A stretch of 64,000 nt of DNA from Peptococcaceae bacterium UBA4068. Its GTDB lineage: Bacteria > Bacillota > Dehalobacteriia > UBA4068. The notes beneath the pieces were generated by a model that did not search any database, was not told the origin of the DNA, and worked only from the letters and a program-made list of their open reading frames with translations. The stretch lies in the NCBI GenBank assembly GCA_002382665.1, contig DFZA01000005.1, forward strand, positions 13,077 to 77,076, given 5' to 3'. Positions 1 through 9,497 of this stretch are shown piece after piece. The position numbers and the translations under genes are program-made. How positions within the stretch are numbered: position 1 is the first letter of the stretch; each line of letters opens with the position of its first letter.

Positions 1-1
1 A

Positions 2-79
2 AAAGAGGCTGAGCAGGCGGCTGCCAAAGATGCTTTGGAGAAGAAAACCAACTGGTCACATTTAATCAAAGGGAAATAA
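2..79 (+). CDS. rnc: Ribonuclease III, C-terminal end only (partial)
   Basis: The window opens inside a gene. The frame from base 2 gives 25 residues (KEAEQAAAKDALEK... ending LIKGK) and a TAA at 77-79. The KEAEQ-AAK-AL pattern is the last helix of the double-stranded-RNA-binding domain of RNase III, which processes rRNA precursors and structured mRNAs. The order rnc - radical SAM - smc - ftsY, usual in clostridia, supports the call. The catalytic domain lies outside the window, so activity cannot be judged. Confidence 0.75.
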   Translation, partial: KEAEQAAAKDALEKKTNWSHLIKGK

Positions 80-103
80 TTACGATAATTTAAGGAAAAT
101 AAA

Positions 104-1141
104 ATGGCTAATCTGCCCAAACGCAAGATACTGCCCTTTTTTATACCGATGGAGGGCTGTCCCAACGCCTGCATTTTCTGCGATCAGCGGGCAATCAGCG
201 GCGAGAAAGCATCGCCGCTATTAAAGCAAATAGAGGAACAAATTGCGGCTCTGCCTGCCGATTTCGGCGGCGAGATCGCCTTTTACGGCGGTAGTTTCAG
301 TATGCTGCCGCCAAGTCGCCAGCAACAATACTTAAATACAGCCGCGGCAGCGCTAGACTACGGCAAACTCAGTTTAATCCGCATTTCCACCCGTCCCGAT
401 GGCGTTGACAGTGATGAGTTGGATTTTTTGGCCGCGGGCGGCGTTAAAACCATAGAGCTGGGCATACAGTCTTTTGACGACGATGTTTTAAAACGATCAA
501 ACCGCGGCTATAGTGCCGAGCAGGCGACAGATGCCTGCAAGCGTATTAAAGATCGCGGCTTTAATCTGGGTATTCAGTTAATGACCGGGCTGCCCGGCGA
601 CAATCGGCAGAAATCTCTGGCGTCGATTTGGCAAAGCCGCGGTTTGGCTGCCGATATGGTACGGATCTACCCGACGGTGGTGCTGCAAAACACGCCACTG
701 GCAACCATGTACCAGCGGGGCGAATACAGGCCGCAAACTTTGGACGAGGCAGTCACTCTGTGCCGCGATATGGCGGCGGTCTGCATCGACGCCGAGATAG
801 CTTTGATCCGTCTGGGGCTTAATCCCAGTACTTCAACTGCGGCAGCAGTGATCGACGGGCCCTATCATCCGGCCTTTGGTCATCTGGTCTACAGTGCTTT
901 GAAGCTGCAGCAAATGGAAATGGCGATTGCGCGCGGCGGTAGAGCCAACCAATTGTTTTACCCGCCTGCTGATGCGGCGTTAGTCAGCGGCCAAAATGGT
1001 GATAACCGCAACTTACTGCAGCAAAAGTACCCGCAGCTGCGTCTGCTAAGCGACAAATATCTGCAGTTAGGTGCGGTGGCTACGGCTGGAACTATTTATA
1101 ATTACAGACAGTTTATTTCAGATTTTCTGGCGGAGGAATAG
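104..1141 (+). CDS. Radical SAM protein, Elp3-like family
   Basis: 345 aa. A radical SAM domain fills the first ~230 residues. The iron-sulfur signature CPNACIFC (Cx3CxxC) is at about residues 19-26, followed by the glycine-rich SAM-binding segment YGGSFS (about 61-66) and the LGIQSFDD strand typical of Elp3/MiaB/NifB-type enzymes. The C-terminal ~100 residues are family-specific. The ATG is preceded by AAGGA, and the gene ends one base before smc. This family lies between rnc and smc in many clostridia. Its substrate is not known to me; a tRNA or protein modification role is only inferred from the Elp3-like fold. Confidence 0.85.
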   Translation: MANLPKRKILPFFIPMEGCPNACIFCDQRAISGEKASPLLKQIEEQIAALPADFGGEIAFYGGSFSMLPPSRQQQYLNTAAAALDYGKLSLIRISTRPDGVDSDELDFLAAGGVKTIELGIQSFDDDVLKRSNRGYSAEQATDACKRIKDRGFNLGIQLMTGLPGDNRQKSLASIWQSRGLAADMVRIYPTVVLQNTPLATMYQRGEYRPQTLDEAVTLCRDMAAVCIDAEIALIRLGLNPSTSTAAAVIDGPYHPAFGHLVYSALKLQQMEMAIARGGRANQLFYPPADAALVSGQNGDNRNLLQQKYPQLRLLSDKYLQLGAVATAGTIYNYRQFISDFLAEE

Positions 1142-4100
1142 ATGTATTTAAAGAAGATCGACCTTTTGGGGTTCAAATCGTTCCCCGGCAAGACCTGCAT
1201 CAATTTTGAACCGGGCATCTCCTGTATTGTCGGCCCCAACGGCAGCGGCAAATCGAATATAGCCGACGCCTTGCGCTGGGTATTGGGCGAACAAAACGCC
1301 CGCACTATCCGCGGCAGCAAGCTCGAAGATGTGATTTTTTCCGGCTCCGGCAAGCGCAAGCCGCTGGGCATGGCCGAGGTAACTCTGACGCTTGATAACA
1401 GCGACAATTATCTCAATCTGCCGCTTTCCGAAGTCACAGTCACCCGCCGTACTTTTCGCGGCGGCAACAGTGAATATCAAATCAACGACCAGTCTTGCCG
1501 GCTCAAGGATATTCATGATCTGTTTGTCGACAGCGGCATCGGCATTGAAGGCGTCAGCGTCATCAATCAGGGACAGATCAACGAATTGATCAACGCCCGC
1601 CCCGATGATCGGCGCGAGCTGGTCGAGGAGACGGCAGGTATCGTCAAATACCGCAACCGTAAACGCGAGGCGTCGCGCAAGCTTGAGGAAACGCAGCGTC
1701 ATCTAGAGCGCGTGGCCGATATCATCGGCGAACTGGAAGGGCGTATCGAGCCCTTGCGCATCCAATCCGAGGCCGCGCAAAAATGGCAGGAACTTTCATC
1801 CGCGGCCGATAAATTAGATATCGGTATTTCCGTCAAGGTGCTTGCGGAGGCCAAGGACAAGCTGACTGAAGCGGAGGCGTCATTAGACGAGGCCGAGCAG
1901 AAAATATTGGCCGAGGATACGCATAGAATGCAAGTCGCGGCGGAGGCTGAGCAGCTAAAACTGCAGATCAGCAGCCTTGGCGAAGAAGTGGCGGAATTAA
2001 AACAGCAGTTTTATCAGATGCAGAATCAGCGGGAGAAGGCCGAAGGCAATCTGGCCTTGGCTAAGACTAATCTGGCCAACACGCTGGAAAACCGCCAGCG
2101 GCAGGAAAAAGAACAAACGCAGTTGCTGGCTCTCTGGCAGGACAAACAGGATAATGCGGCGCAGCTTACCGAAAAGCTGGCAGCCGATACGCAGATAGTC
2201 AACGAGCTGGAACAGCAGATACTTACACATGACCAGGGCGGCCAGGATTTGCGCGATGCGGTGGCTTTGCTGAGCGAGAGGCTCGAGGCGGCCAAGGGCA
2301 AAGCCTTTGAACTGGCCAACCAATTGGCGGAGCAGCGCAATCAGATTCATTACCAACAGCAGTTGGCGGACAAGAATAATTTGGCAAAGATACAGGTCGG
2401 CGAGCGGCTGACTAGTTTGGACGCGCTGCAGCAGCAAGCGCAGACGGAGATAGAAGAAAAGAATAACACGTTGGCGCAAGGTAAAAGCCTCTCGGAGCAG
2501 CTTTCGGCGGAGATAGCCGAGGCGGAAAAACAACTGCTGAAAGAAAACGAGCAGATTCAGCAGCTCTCGGAGTCGGAGACCGAGTGCCAATACCAGATGC
2601 ACGGCCTGCAAACACGGTTGAAAATGCTTGAGGAAATGAGCGAGACTTATCAGGGGTTCTACCCCGGGGTACGCGGCGTGCTGCTGGGCAAAAAGCAAGG
2701 AAAGCCGGGACTGGACGGCATCATTGACGTGATGGCCAACTTGCTTGACGTGCCGGAAAAATACCGGGTGGCCACCGAAGCCTATCTGGGGGCTTCGCTG
2801 CAAAATATTGCTACAGTCAGCAAACAGGCGGCTAACGCGGCCATCTCTTACTTAAAAGCAAACGATCTGGGCAAAGCCACTTTTTTGCCCCTTGATATAT
2901 TAAAGCCGCGCCCGGCTGCCGATTTTTCGCGCGCGCTGAAGATTGACGGCGTCTACGGGCGGTTATCGGAGCTGGTGGGCTGCGATAAACAAATAGAGCC
3001 GGCGCGGGATTTTATGCTCAACTGCGTTTTGCTGGCCAAGGATATGGATGCAGCTTTGAACGCCGCCAAGGCGCTTGATTTCCGCTGGAGCGTGGTCACA
3101 CTCGACGGCGATATGGTCAACCCCGGCGCATCGGTCAGCGGCGGCTCGCGCAACAAGAAGGATTCGGCGTTGCTGGAACGGCGTCATCAGCTGGGCAAAC
3201 TGCAGCAGCAATTGGCTGAGCTGCAGCAGCAAATCGACAAGCATCAGCAGAGTCTGTTAAAGATGCGGCAGCGCACCGCCGAACTAAATACCGCTAACGA
3301 TAACCGCCGCCGTCAGTACTATCAGCTCAATAACAACGCCTTGGTTTTAAAAGGAGATATCGAACATTTGCAGGCTACCGGCATGGGCTACCGGCGTGAG
3401 CAGGCGGCATTAATGGCCGAGCGGCAAAATCTCAGCGAGGAATTGCTGGGAATAGAAGATAATATCAAAGAAGCAGAAGAGCTGCAGCAGCAGTTTGATG
3501 CGGAGAACCAACAGCTGATGACGCAAATCGGCGAATTGCAGCAGCAGTTACAGCATAAACAGGAATTAGCGTCACAGCAGCAGGAGGATTTGACATCGCA
3601 GCGTGTCGATCTGGCCTCGCAAAAACAGCAGTTGCTGGCGGATCAAAAGACCATCGAGCAGCTTAATCAGGATATAGAAAACCTCTCCTGGGATGCCGAG
3701 GATAAAAACAGCGACCTACAGGAGCTGGCCAAAACCGAGACCGAGCAGCAGCAGGCGATCAGCGATGCCGATCAGGAAATCATTGCTATCAATCAGCAGT
3801 TGCTGACGGCCGAGGATCATTTAAATAATAAGCATCACGGGCTGATCGCCGAGGAAGAGCGTCTTGGCACGTTGGAAAAGGCCGAAAAGCAATCGTTGCG
3901 CGCCAGTGAAGAGCTGCGTAACGCCGCGCATCAGCAGCAGTTGAAAATAGCGCGGATTCAGGCCGATTGGGAGAATGAAGAGGCTAAACTCAGTGAAAAA
4001 TACAATATGAGTTTTAACGAAGCCAAGCTGGTCGAATTCGAGGAACTGCCGCGGCGGGAAATGAAGAGCCGCCTGGAAGCTCTGCGTCAGCAGATTAAGG

Positions 4101-4717
4101 AGATCGGCAACGTCAATCTCGGCGCTATCGAGGAATACGCCGAGGTAGACGAGCGTTTCCGCTTCCTGACCGGCCAGCGCGACGATCTCAACGAGGCCAG
4201 CCAACATCTCAATCAGGTGATTGGCGAGATGGACGGCATTATGGCCGGACGCTTCCGCAAAGCGTTCAACAGCCTCAACGAGGAATTCGACAAGTCGTTC
4301 CGTCGCTTGTTCCGGGGTGGGTCGGCGCAGTTGGTGCTCAGCGACCCCGACGATATACTGGAAACAGGCGTCGATATACTGGTGTCGCCACCGGGCAAAA
4401 AGGTTATAAACCATAATCTACTCTCCGGCGGAGAGAAGGCGCTGATCGGCATCGCGCTGATGTTTGCGGTGCTGGAGGTGCGCCCGACGCCGTTTTGCAT
4501 TATGGACGAGGTCGACGCGGCGCTCGACGAGGCTAATATCGACCGCTTTACCGCCTGCATCAAGGAGATGGCCTACAAGAGCCAGTTCGTGATGATCTCC
4601 CACCGTCAGAGCACTATGGAGGTGGCTGAAAGCCTCTGGGGCGTGACCATGGAGGAGGAGGGCGTGTCCAAGCTGATTTCGGTGCGCTTCAAGGACGACA
4701 CTGCGCAACTGGCATAA
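1142..4717 (+). CDS. smc: Chromosome segregation ATPase SMC
   Basis: 1,191 aa, full family length. SMC dimers load with ScpA/ScpB near the origin and extrude DNA loops to compact and segregate the chromosome. Visible: Walker A GPNGSGKSN at residues 31-39, two long Gln/Glu-rich coiled coils (about 170-500 and 660-1000), a hinge around 505-660 starting YPGVRGV, the ABC signature LLSGGEKAL near 1094 and Walker B FCIMDEVDAALDEAN near 1117. The ATG directly abuts the TAG of the upstream gene, with GGAGG as ribosome site, so the two are probably co-translated. Confidence 0.98.
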   Translation: MYLKKIDLLGFKSFPGKTCINFEPGISCIVGPNGSGKSNIADALRWVLGEQNARTIRGSKLEDVIFSGSGKRKPLGMAEVTLTLDNSDNYLNLPLSEVTVTRRTFRGGNSEYQINDQSCRLKDIHDLFVDSGIGIEGVSVINQGQINELINARPDDRRELVEETAGIVKYRNRKREASRKLEETQRHLERVADIIGELEGRIEPLRIQSEAAQKWQELSSAADKLDIGISVKVLAEAKDKLTEAEASLDEAEQKILAEDTHRMQVAAEAEQLKLQISSLGEEVAELKQQFYQMQNQREKAEGNLALAKTNLANTLENRQRQEKEQTQLLALWQDKQDNAAQLTEKLAADTQIVNELEQQILTHDQGGQDLRDAVALLSERLEAAKGKAFELANQLAEQRNQIHYQQQLADKNNLAKIQVGERLTSLDALQQQAQTEIEEKNNTLAQGKSLSEQLSAEIAEAEKQLLKENEQIQQLSESETECQYQMHGLQTRLKMLEEMSETYQGFYPGVRGVLLGKKQGKPGLDGIIDVMANLLDVPEKYRVATEAYLGASLQNIATVSKQAANAAISYLKANDLGKATFLPLDILKPRPAADFSRALKIDGVYGRLSELVGCDKQIEPARDFMLNCVLLAKDMDAALNAAKALDFRWSVVTLDGDMVNPGASVSGGSRNKKDSALLERRHQLGKLQQQLAELQQQIDKHQQSLLKMRQRTAELNTANDNRRRQYYQLNNNALVLKGDIEHLQATGMGYRREQAALMAERQNLSEELLGIEDNIKEAEELQQQFDAENQQLMTQIGELQQQLQHKQELASQQQEDLTSQRVDLASQKQQLLADQKTIEQLNQDIENLSWDAEDKNSDLQELAKTETEQQQAISDADQEIIAINQQLLTAEDHLNNKHHGLIAEEERLGTLEKAEKQSLRASEELRNAAHQQQLKIARIQADWENEEAKLSEKYNMSFNEAKLVEFEELPRREMKSRLEALRQQIKEIGNVNLGAIEEYAEVDERFRFLTGQRDDLNEASQHLNQVIGEMDGIMAGRFRKAFNSLNEEFDKSFRRLFRGGSAQLVLSDPDDILETGVDILVSPPGKKVINHNLLSGGEKALIGIALMFAVLEVRPTPFCIMDEVDAALDEANIDRFTACIKEMAYKSQFVMISHRQSTMEVAESLWGVTMEEEGVSKLISVRFKDDTAQLA

Positions 4718-4744
4718 ATTTTTGATTGACCAAAGGAGACTGCT

Positions 4745-5656
4745 ATGGGAATATTTCAACGGTTGCAGGCCGGTTTGGCCAAAACCAGAAGCAATTTTAT
4801 CGGCTCGCTGTCGGCAGTGTTCAGCGGCGCCGTTGACGATGATTTTTTTGAGGAACTCGAGGACGCTTTGATCTGCGCCGACGTCGGCGTCAACAGTTCG
4901 CTGCAATTGGTGGACGTGCTGCGTAAACGCGCCAAAAAAGACCATATCAAGGAGCGGCAAGAGCTCTGGCAGGTGATGCAGGAGGAGATCACCGCCATGC
5001 TGACGGCGGGCGGCGACGGCGAAATAGTCATTGAGCCGGACAAGCTGAATATTCTCGTGCTGACCGGCGTCAACGGCGCTGGCAAAACCACTACTATCGG
5101 TAAACTGGCCGCTCTTTATACCGGCCAAGGCAAAAAGGTGCTGCTGGCGGCAGCCGATACATTCCGCGCCGCGGCGGCAGAGCAGTTGGCTACCTGGGCG
5201 GAGCGCGCCGGTGTCAGCTGCATCCGTCAGGAAGAGGGCGCCGATCCGGCGGCGGTGGTTTACGACGCGATTCAGGCAGCGCAGGCGCGTCATGTCGATG
5301 TGCTGCTGGTTGACACGGCAGGTAGGCTGCAGAACAAAACTAATCTGATGAACGAGCTGTCCAAAATCGGGCGGGTGATCGACAACAACGCCGCCGAGGC
5401 GCATACCGAAAAACTGCTGGTACTTGACGCAGGCATCGGCCAGAACGCCATCAGCCAGGCCAGATTGTTCGGCGAGGCTGTCGAGCTGACCGGCTTGATC
5501 CTGACCAAACTGGACGGTACCGCCAAAGGCGGGGCGGTGATCGGCATCGTCAATGAAAGCGGGCTGCCGGTTAAGATGATCGGCGTTGGTGAAAAGACAG
5601 AGGATTTGCGTCCGTTCCAACCAGCGGATTTTGCCGCCGCGCTGTTCAATGAATAA
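4745..5656 (+). CDS. ftsY: Signal recognition particle receptor FtsY
   Basis: 303 aa, the short form without an acidic A domain. An N domain helical bundle (about 1-90) precedes the SRP-type GTPase with G1 GVNGAGKTTT (about 104-113), DTAGRLQNK and TKLDGTAKGG. FtsY docks the ribosome-SRP complex at the membrane and activates GTP hydrolysis together with Ffh, which is encoded 25 kb downstream here. It starts 27 nt after smc with an AAAGGAG ribosome site, so it is probably in the same operon. Confidence 0.97.
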   Translation: MGIFQRLQAGLAKTRSNFIGSLSAVFSGAVDDDFFEELEDALICADVGVNSSLQLVDVLRKRAKKDHIKERQELWQVMQEEITAMLTAGGDGEIVIEPDKLNILVLTGVNGAGKTTTIGKLAALYTGQGKKVLLAAADTFRAAAAEQLATWAERAGVSCIRQEEGADPAAVVYDAIQAAQARHVDVLLVDTAGRLQNKTNLMNELSKIGRVIDNNAAEAHTEKLLVLDAGIGQNAISQARLFGEAVELTGLILTKLDGTAKGGAVIGIVNESGLPVKMIGVGEKTEDLRPFQPADFAAALFNE

Positions 5657-5682
5657 GCTTTGATAACGGAGGAGGTTATATT

Positions 5683-6465
5683 ATGGCATTGGGAGTAATC
5701 AGCGGTAGCGGCCTCTATGATTTTGACCTGCTGGCTGGCAGTGTGCGCGAGGAGGTCAGCACGCCTTACGGAGAGGCGTTGATTTACCGCGCTACGGTGG
5801 ACGGTGAAGATATTTGCTTCCTACCGCGACACGGCAAGCAGCACAGCGTATTGCCGCATATGATCAATTACCGCGCCAACATCTGCGCCCTCAAACAGGC
5901 CGGAGTTAATGAAATCATGGCCTTTTGCTGCGTCGGCAGCCTGACGCGGGATTTGCCGCCGGGCAGCCTGGTGATGCTCGATCAGTTCATTGATTTCACC
6001 TACGGGCGCGAACATACTTTTGCCGCGCCGGGGCTGGTTGCTCATACCGATATGACCCATCCTTATTGCCCGCGTTTAAGCAAACGGGCGCTGGAGCTGG
6101 GACGTGAAGCGGGCTTAAAAATAGCGGAGGGTGGCGTTTACGTCTGCACCCAGGGGCCTCGTTTTGAAACGCCTGCCGAGATCAAAGCCTTTGCCTTACT
6201 TGGCGGCACAGTCGTCGGCATGACCGGAGTACCGGAGGCGCAGTTGGCCAGAGAGGCAGGTATCTGCTATGCTTCGCTGGCGATGATTGCTAATTTTGCC
6301 GCCGGTATGCAGGAGGCGATTAGCGGCGAGGAGGTTAATATCTTTGTCAACGCCAACAAAGAAAATATTGAATTATTATTGCGGCAGTTGATCGAAAAGG
6401 GGCTCGGCCAGCGCGATTGCGGTTGCGCCGCAAGTATGATCAAGGCTTGCCAACTTTGGAAATAG
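5683..6465 (+). CDS. Purine nucleoside / methylthioinosine phosphorylase (MTAP family)
   Basis: 260 aa, usual size for the trimeric MTAP/PNP family. It starts with the family N-terminus GVISGSGLYD and contains the phosphate-binding segment LPRHGKQHSVLPH, the QGPRFETPAEI motif and GMTGVPEAQLAREAGICYAS. In enzymes that accept 6-aminopurines (human MTAP) the ring-contact segment carries Asp residues. Here it reads IANFAAG, with Asn and Ala in those places, which points to 6-oxopurines (methylthioinosine or inosine). The next gene is an MTA/SAH deaminase that would supply such a substrate. The substrate assignment is inference. GGAGG ribosome site; 26 nt after ftsY. Confidence 0.85.
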   Translation: MALGVISGSGLYDFDLLAGSVREEVSTPYGEALIYRATVDGEDICFLPRHGKQHSVLPHMINYRANICALKQAGVNEIMAFCCVGSLTRDLPPGSLVMLDQFIDFTYGREHTFAAPGLVAHTDMTHPYCPRLSKRALELGREAGLKIAEGGVYVCTQGPRFETPAEIKAFALLGGTVVGMTGVPEAQLAREAGICYASLAMIANFAAGMQEAISGEEVNIFVNANKENIELLLRQLIEKGLGQRDCGCAASMIKACQLWK

Positions 6466-6477
6466 AAGGAGAAACAG

Positions 6478-7773
6478 ATGACTACCGTAATCAAGAATCT
6501 GCAGATATTATCGATGGAGAAAGAAAACGGCAGTATCAAGCCGCCGTTTGCCGGAAATATTTTAATAGAAGGCGACAAGATCAGCTATATCGGCGACAAA
6601 TTGCCGGATTACAGTAAACTGGCGGAAGAGATCGACGGCAGCGGCATGCTGGCCATGCCGGGGCTGATCAACGCCCATACCCACGCGATCATGACGCTGT
6701 TCCGCGGCTGGGGCGACGATATGGAGCTGATGAGCTGGCTGGAGAAACGCATCTGGCCGATCGAGGATAAGCTGACCGACGCTGACGCCAAAGCCGGGGC
6801 GGCCTTGGCGGTTGCTGAGATGATTAAAAGCGGTACCACCGCTTTTGCCGATATGTATATGTTTTGTGAACAACTGGCCGAAGTAGCGGCCAACGGCGGT
6901 ATCCGCGCCTCAATTGCGGCGGGGATATCCGATAATTCGATGGATAAGCTGCCGGATATTGTTGATTTTGCCTGCCAATACCGGGGTTCAGCCGATGGTC
7001 TTATTACCACCATGCTGGGGCCGCACGCGCCTTTTACCTGTAGCAAACAATCATTGACCATGATTGCCGCAGCAGGCCGCCGCTATAATCTGCCGCTGCA
7101 TATCCATCTGGCGGAAACGCTGACGGAAATGGAGATAATCGAGGAGCGTTACGAATGCACGCCGGCGCGGCTTTTGGCCGACTGCGGTTTCTTTGAAGGC
7201 AACAAATCGCTGCTGGCGCACGGCGTTTATCTCAGCGACGAAGATATGGATCTGCTGACCGGTAAGGATCTGGCGATAGTGCATAACCCGATCAGTAACC
7301 TCAAACTGGCCAGTGGTATCGCGCCGGTAGCGGAGATGCTGGATCGCGGCATTACCGTGGCGCTCGGTACCGACAGCGCCTGCAGCAATAACAATCTTGA
7401 TATGTTCGAGGAGATCAAGACCGCGGCGATCATAGCCAAGGTCAAAGACCTCGACCCGACAGTGATACCGGCTGCTGAAGCCCTGGGAATGGCGATAACC
7501 GGCGGGGCCAAGGCTTTAGGGTTGGAGGATGTCGGGGAGCTTAAAGCGGGTATGAAGGCCGATTTGATATTGATTGATTTAAACAAGACGCATTTTGCGC
7601 CGGAACATGATCTGCTCTCTCATCTGGTTTATGCCGCCCACGGCGACGACGTTGATACGGTGATTGTCAACGGCCAAACCCTGATGCGCTCGCGCCAGTT
7701 GCTGACCATGGATGAAGAAAAAATCATTGCCGAGGCCAATAAAACCGCCAAGCGGCTTTGCTATAATAAATAA
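6478..7773 (+). CDS. mtaD: 5-methylthioadenosine / S-adenosylhomocysteine deaminase
   Basis: 431 aa amidohydrolase. It deaminates the adenine of methylthioadenosine and S-adenosylhomocysteine, by-products of SAM-dependent reactions. Metal-site residues are visible in order: NAHTHA (HxH, residues 64-66), IHLAET (about 209-213), LAHGVYLS (about 245) and GTDSACSNNN (Asp near 299). FRGWGDDMELMSWLE is the substrate-lid segment shared by MtaD and related deaminases. It lies 12 nt after the phosphorylase with an AGAAGGAG ribosome site. Together they form a two-step route MTA to methylthioinosine to hypoxanthine. Confidence 0.92.
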   Translation: MTTVIKNLQILSMEKENGSIKPPFAGNILIEGDKISYIGDKLPDYSKLAEEIDGSGMLAMPGLINAHTHAIMTLFRGWGDDMELMSWLEKRIWPIEDKLTDADAKAGAALAVAEMIKSGTTAFADMYMFCEQLAEVAANGGIRASIAAGISDNSMDKLPDIVDFACQYRGSADGLITTMLGPHAPFTCSKQSLTMIAAAGRRYNLPLHIHLAETLTEMEIIEERYECTPARLLADCGFFEGNKSLLAHGVYLSDEDMDLLTGKDLAIVHNPISNLKLASGIAPVAEMLDRGITVALGTDSACSNNNLDMFEEIKTAAIIAKVKDLDPTVIPAAEALGMAITGGAKALGLEDVGELKAGMKADLILIDLNKTHFAPEHDLLSHLVYAAHGDDVDTVIVNGQTLMRSRQLLTMDEEKIIAEANKTAKRLCYNK

Positions 7774-7848
7774 TTTACTAACTTTTTTATACAAAAAAGC
7801 ACCTTGCCATATCTTATCTTTTATTTTTTTATAGAAGGAGACATATAA

Positions 7849-8766
7849 ATGTTCACAAACTTTAGCGAGGAAGCGAAAAGTTTTATAAAGAATCCACTGG
7901 GCATTATAGGATTATTATTAGCCTTTGTTGAAGCTATTGCTGCAATTGTTATAATTAAAAGTACATTATGTTATTCCCTAAATTTGATTTTGGTTTTATT
8001 TATAGTATTATTCCCATGTATGGTACTCGTTGTGTTTTACCTGTTGGTTTCACGATATCCTGAGAATTTATATTCTCCTGCTGATTATAAAGGTGTAGAT
8101 AATTTTTTAAAAAGTTATAATCCAGCGAATCAGAAAGAAGAACTTACTAAAAAAAGAAAGCAAAAAGTTAATTCTATACAATCTAGAGAAGGTATGAGTG
8201 AAGAAGATATTAACGTTATAAAAGAAAATTTAAATAGTATTTTTGAAACACAAAAGAAATTAGCTATACAAAAAAATGAGGTATTATTAGTTGAAGAAGA
8301 ACAGAAAAAAACAGATGAGCGTTGGGATACTTATGAGAAAGAAAAGCTAAAAAAATATAGAGTTGAAATAACACCAATGGAAAAAAGTTATAACCTGATA
8401 TCTGAATTAAAAAGCAGAGGCTACAATGCTAATTTATATTCTTCACCCGGAGATATTAAGAAAAATGAGAACTATCAAGAATATGAAGCAATATGGTTAG
8501 GAAGTGAAGTGCCAGTTAAAATGGCAATTGAAGTAATTAAAGTCGCTAAATCAATATTTCCACATTTAAAATATATCGAATTAAATGATTCATCAGGCGC
8601 ACCTGATTATGTGAAATATGAAGTGTATATAGGAGGGGCAACAAGTACTGCAATTGAACGTGGATTAAAAGAGTTAACTTATCAAGACTTCGAAAAGTTA
8701 TATACATTAGAAAACAAATCAGAATTACATAAATATGTTAGGGGTTTTGGATTCGATAATATATAG
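7849..8766 (+). CDS. Two-TM membrane protein with coiled coil and unknown C-terminal domain
   Basis: 305 aa, not recognised. Two hydrophobic segments (about 17-37 and 43-67) anchor the N-terminus. A charged, helical stretch rich in Lys/Glu (about 95-170) follows. The last ~130 residues look like a compact alpha/beta domain with the segments IWLGSEVPVKMAIEVIK and YEVYIGGATSTA. Base composition is strongly AT-rich compared with the genes on both sides, suggesting transfer. It is monocistronic: its own AGAAGGAG ribosome site upstream and a terminator at 8792-8816 downstream. The layout (short membrane anchor, coil, soluble domain) resembles small membrane effector or sensor proteins of conflict systems, but that is only a guess. 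Confidence 0.6.
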   Translation: MFTNFSEEAKSFIKNPLGIIGLLLAFVEAIAAIVIIKSTLCYSLNLILVLFIVLFPCMVLVVFYLLVSRYPENLYSPADYKGVDNFLKSYNPANQKEELTKKRKQKVNSIQSREGMSEEDINVIKENLNSIFETQKKLAIQKNEVLLVEEEQKKTDERWDTYEKEKLKKYRVEITPMEKSYNLISELKSRGYNANLYSSPGDIKKNENYQEYEAIWLGSEVPVKMAIEVIKVAKSIFPHLKYIELNDSSGAPDYVKYEVYIGGATSTAIERGLKELTYQDFEKLYTLENKSELHKYVRGFGFDNI

Positions 8767-8791
8767 TTTTTCTTTACAGGTAAAAACAAAT

Positions 8792-8816
8792 AAGCACCCT
8801 TTTGTTGAGGGTGCTT
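8792..8816 (+). terminator. Intrinsic terminator after the two-TM protein gene
   Basis: Perfect 9-bp stem AAGCACCCT / AGGGTGCTT with a 7-nt loop. The T-tract is weak (TTTG), so efficiency is uncertain. Confidence 0.6.
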
Positions 8817-8899
8817 TGCAGTAGCTCTTGTTATGTTTATGAATATTAATTATTAATCTCTGTATTTTGCTAGAGAAGCTATGGAAACGGTGATAAATC

Positions 8900-9472
8900 A
8901 TGAAGGAATATAAAAGAGAATACCCCTTGTTTTCTTTATGTGGCCTTAATTGCGGACTTTGCCCGAGATATCAGAGTGAGGGAACATCAAAGTGTCCCGG
9001 ATGCGGCGGCAAGGATTTTCACCTGCAACACCCAAGTTGCGCAGTAATTACCTGCAGTAAAAAGCAGGGGGATATTGAGTATTGCTTTCAATGCAAAAAT
9101 TATCAATGTAATAGATATAAAAGCCCAAGTGAAAAAGATTCGTTTATCACATATCGGAATGTTATTAGCGATATGCGCAAGGCTATGGACCACGGAATAG
9201 AACAGTATCAGGCGGAACTAAATGAGAAAATTTCGTTTTTGGAATACTTAATCAGAAATTATAATGACGGCAGGAGAAAAAGTTTTTATTGTACCTCTGT
9301 CAATCTTCTTGACCTGGCGGATTTATATGATATAAAAGAACGTATTCAGAAGTTAGATGAAACAATTGCCCGAAAAGAAAAAATAAAAATAATAGAGTTA
9401 TGGTTTGAAGAAAAAGCAAAGAGTAAAAATATTGACCTTAAGCTAAAGAAAATGAATCTTAATTGTCAATGA
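8900..9472 (+). CDS. DUF3795-like cysteine-rich protein
   Basis: 190 aa. The N-terminal 75 residues carry ten cysteines, including CGLNCGLCPRY (C14, C18, C21), KCPGCGG (C32, C35) and YCFQCKNYQC. That is the pattern of the DUF3795 family, presumed to bind zinc or an iron-sulfur cluster. The rest is charged and helical. The CGL-CGLCPRY signature is common in anaerobes; its function is unknown. The gene is AT-rich like its left neighbour and is followed after 25 nt by the PilZ gene. Confidence 0.7.
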   Translation: MKEYKREYPLFSLCGLNCGLCPRYQSEGTSKCPGCGGKDFHLQHPSCAVITCSKKQGDIEYCFQCKNYQCNRYKSPSEKDSFITYRNVISDMRKAMDHGIEQYQAELNEKISFLEYLIRNYNDGRRKSFYCTSVNLLDLADLYDIKERIQKLDETIARKEKIKIIELWFEEKAKSKNIDLKLKKMNLNCQ

Positions 9473-9497
9473 GTGGTGTTACGAAAGGAAAGAAATT

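Noticed and set aside
4418..5620. 400-aa minus-strand reading frame opposite smc/ftsY
   Set aside because: Antisense shadow of two certain genes, with no ribosome site and low-quality composition.
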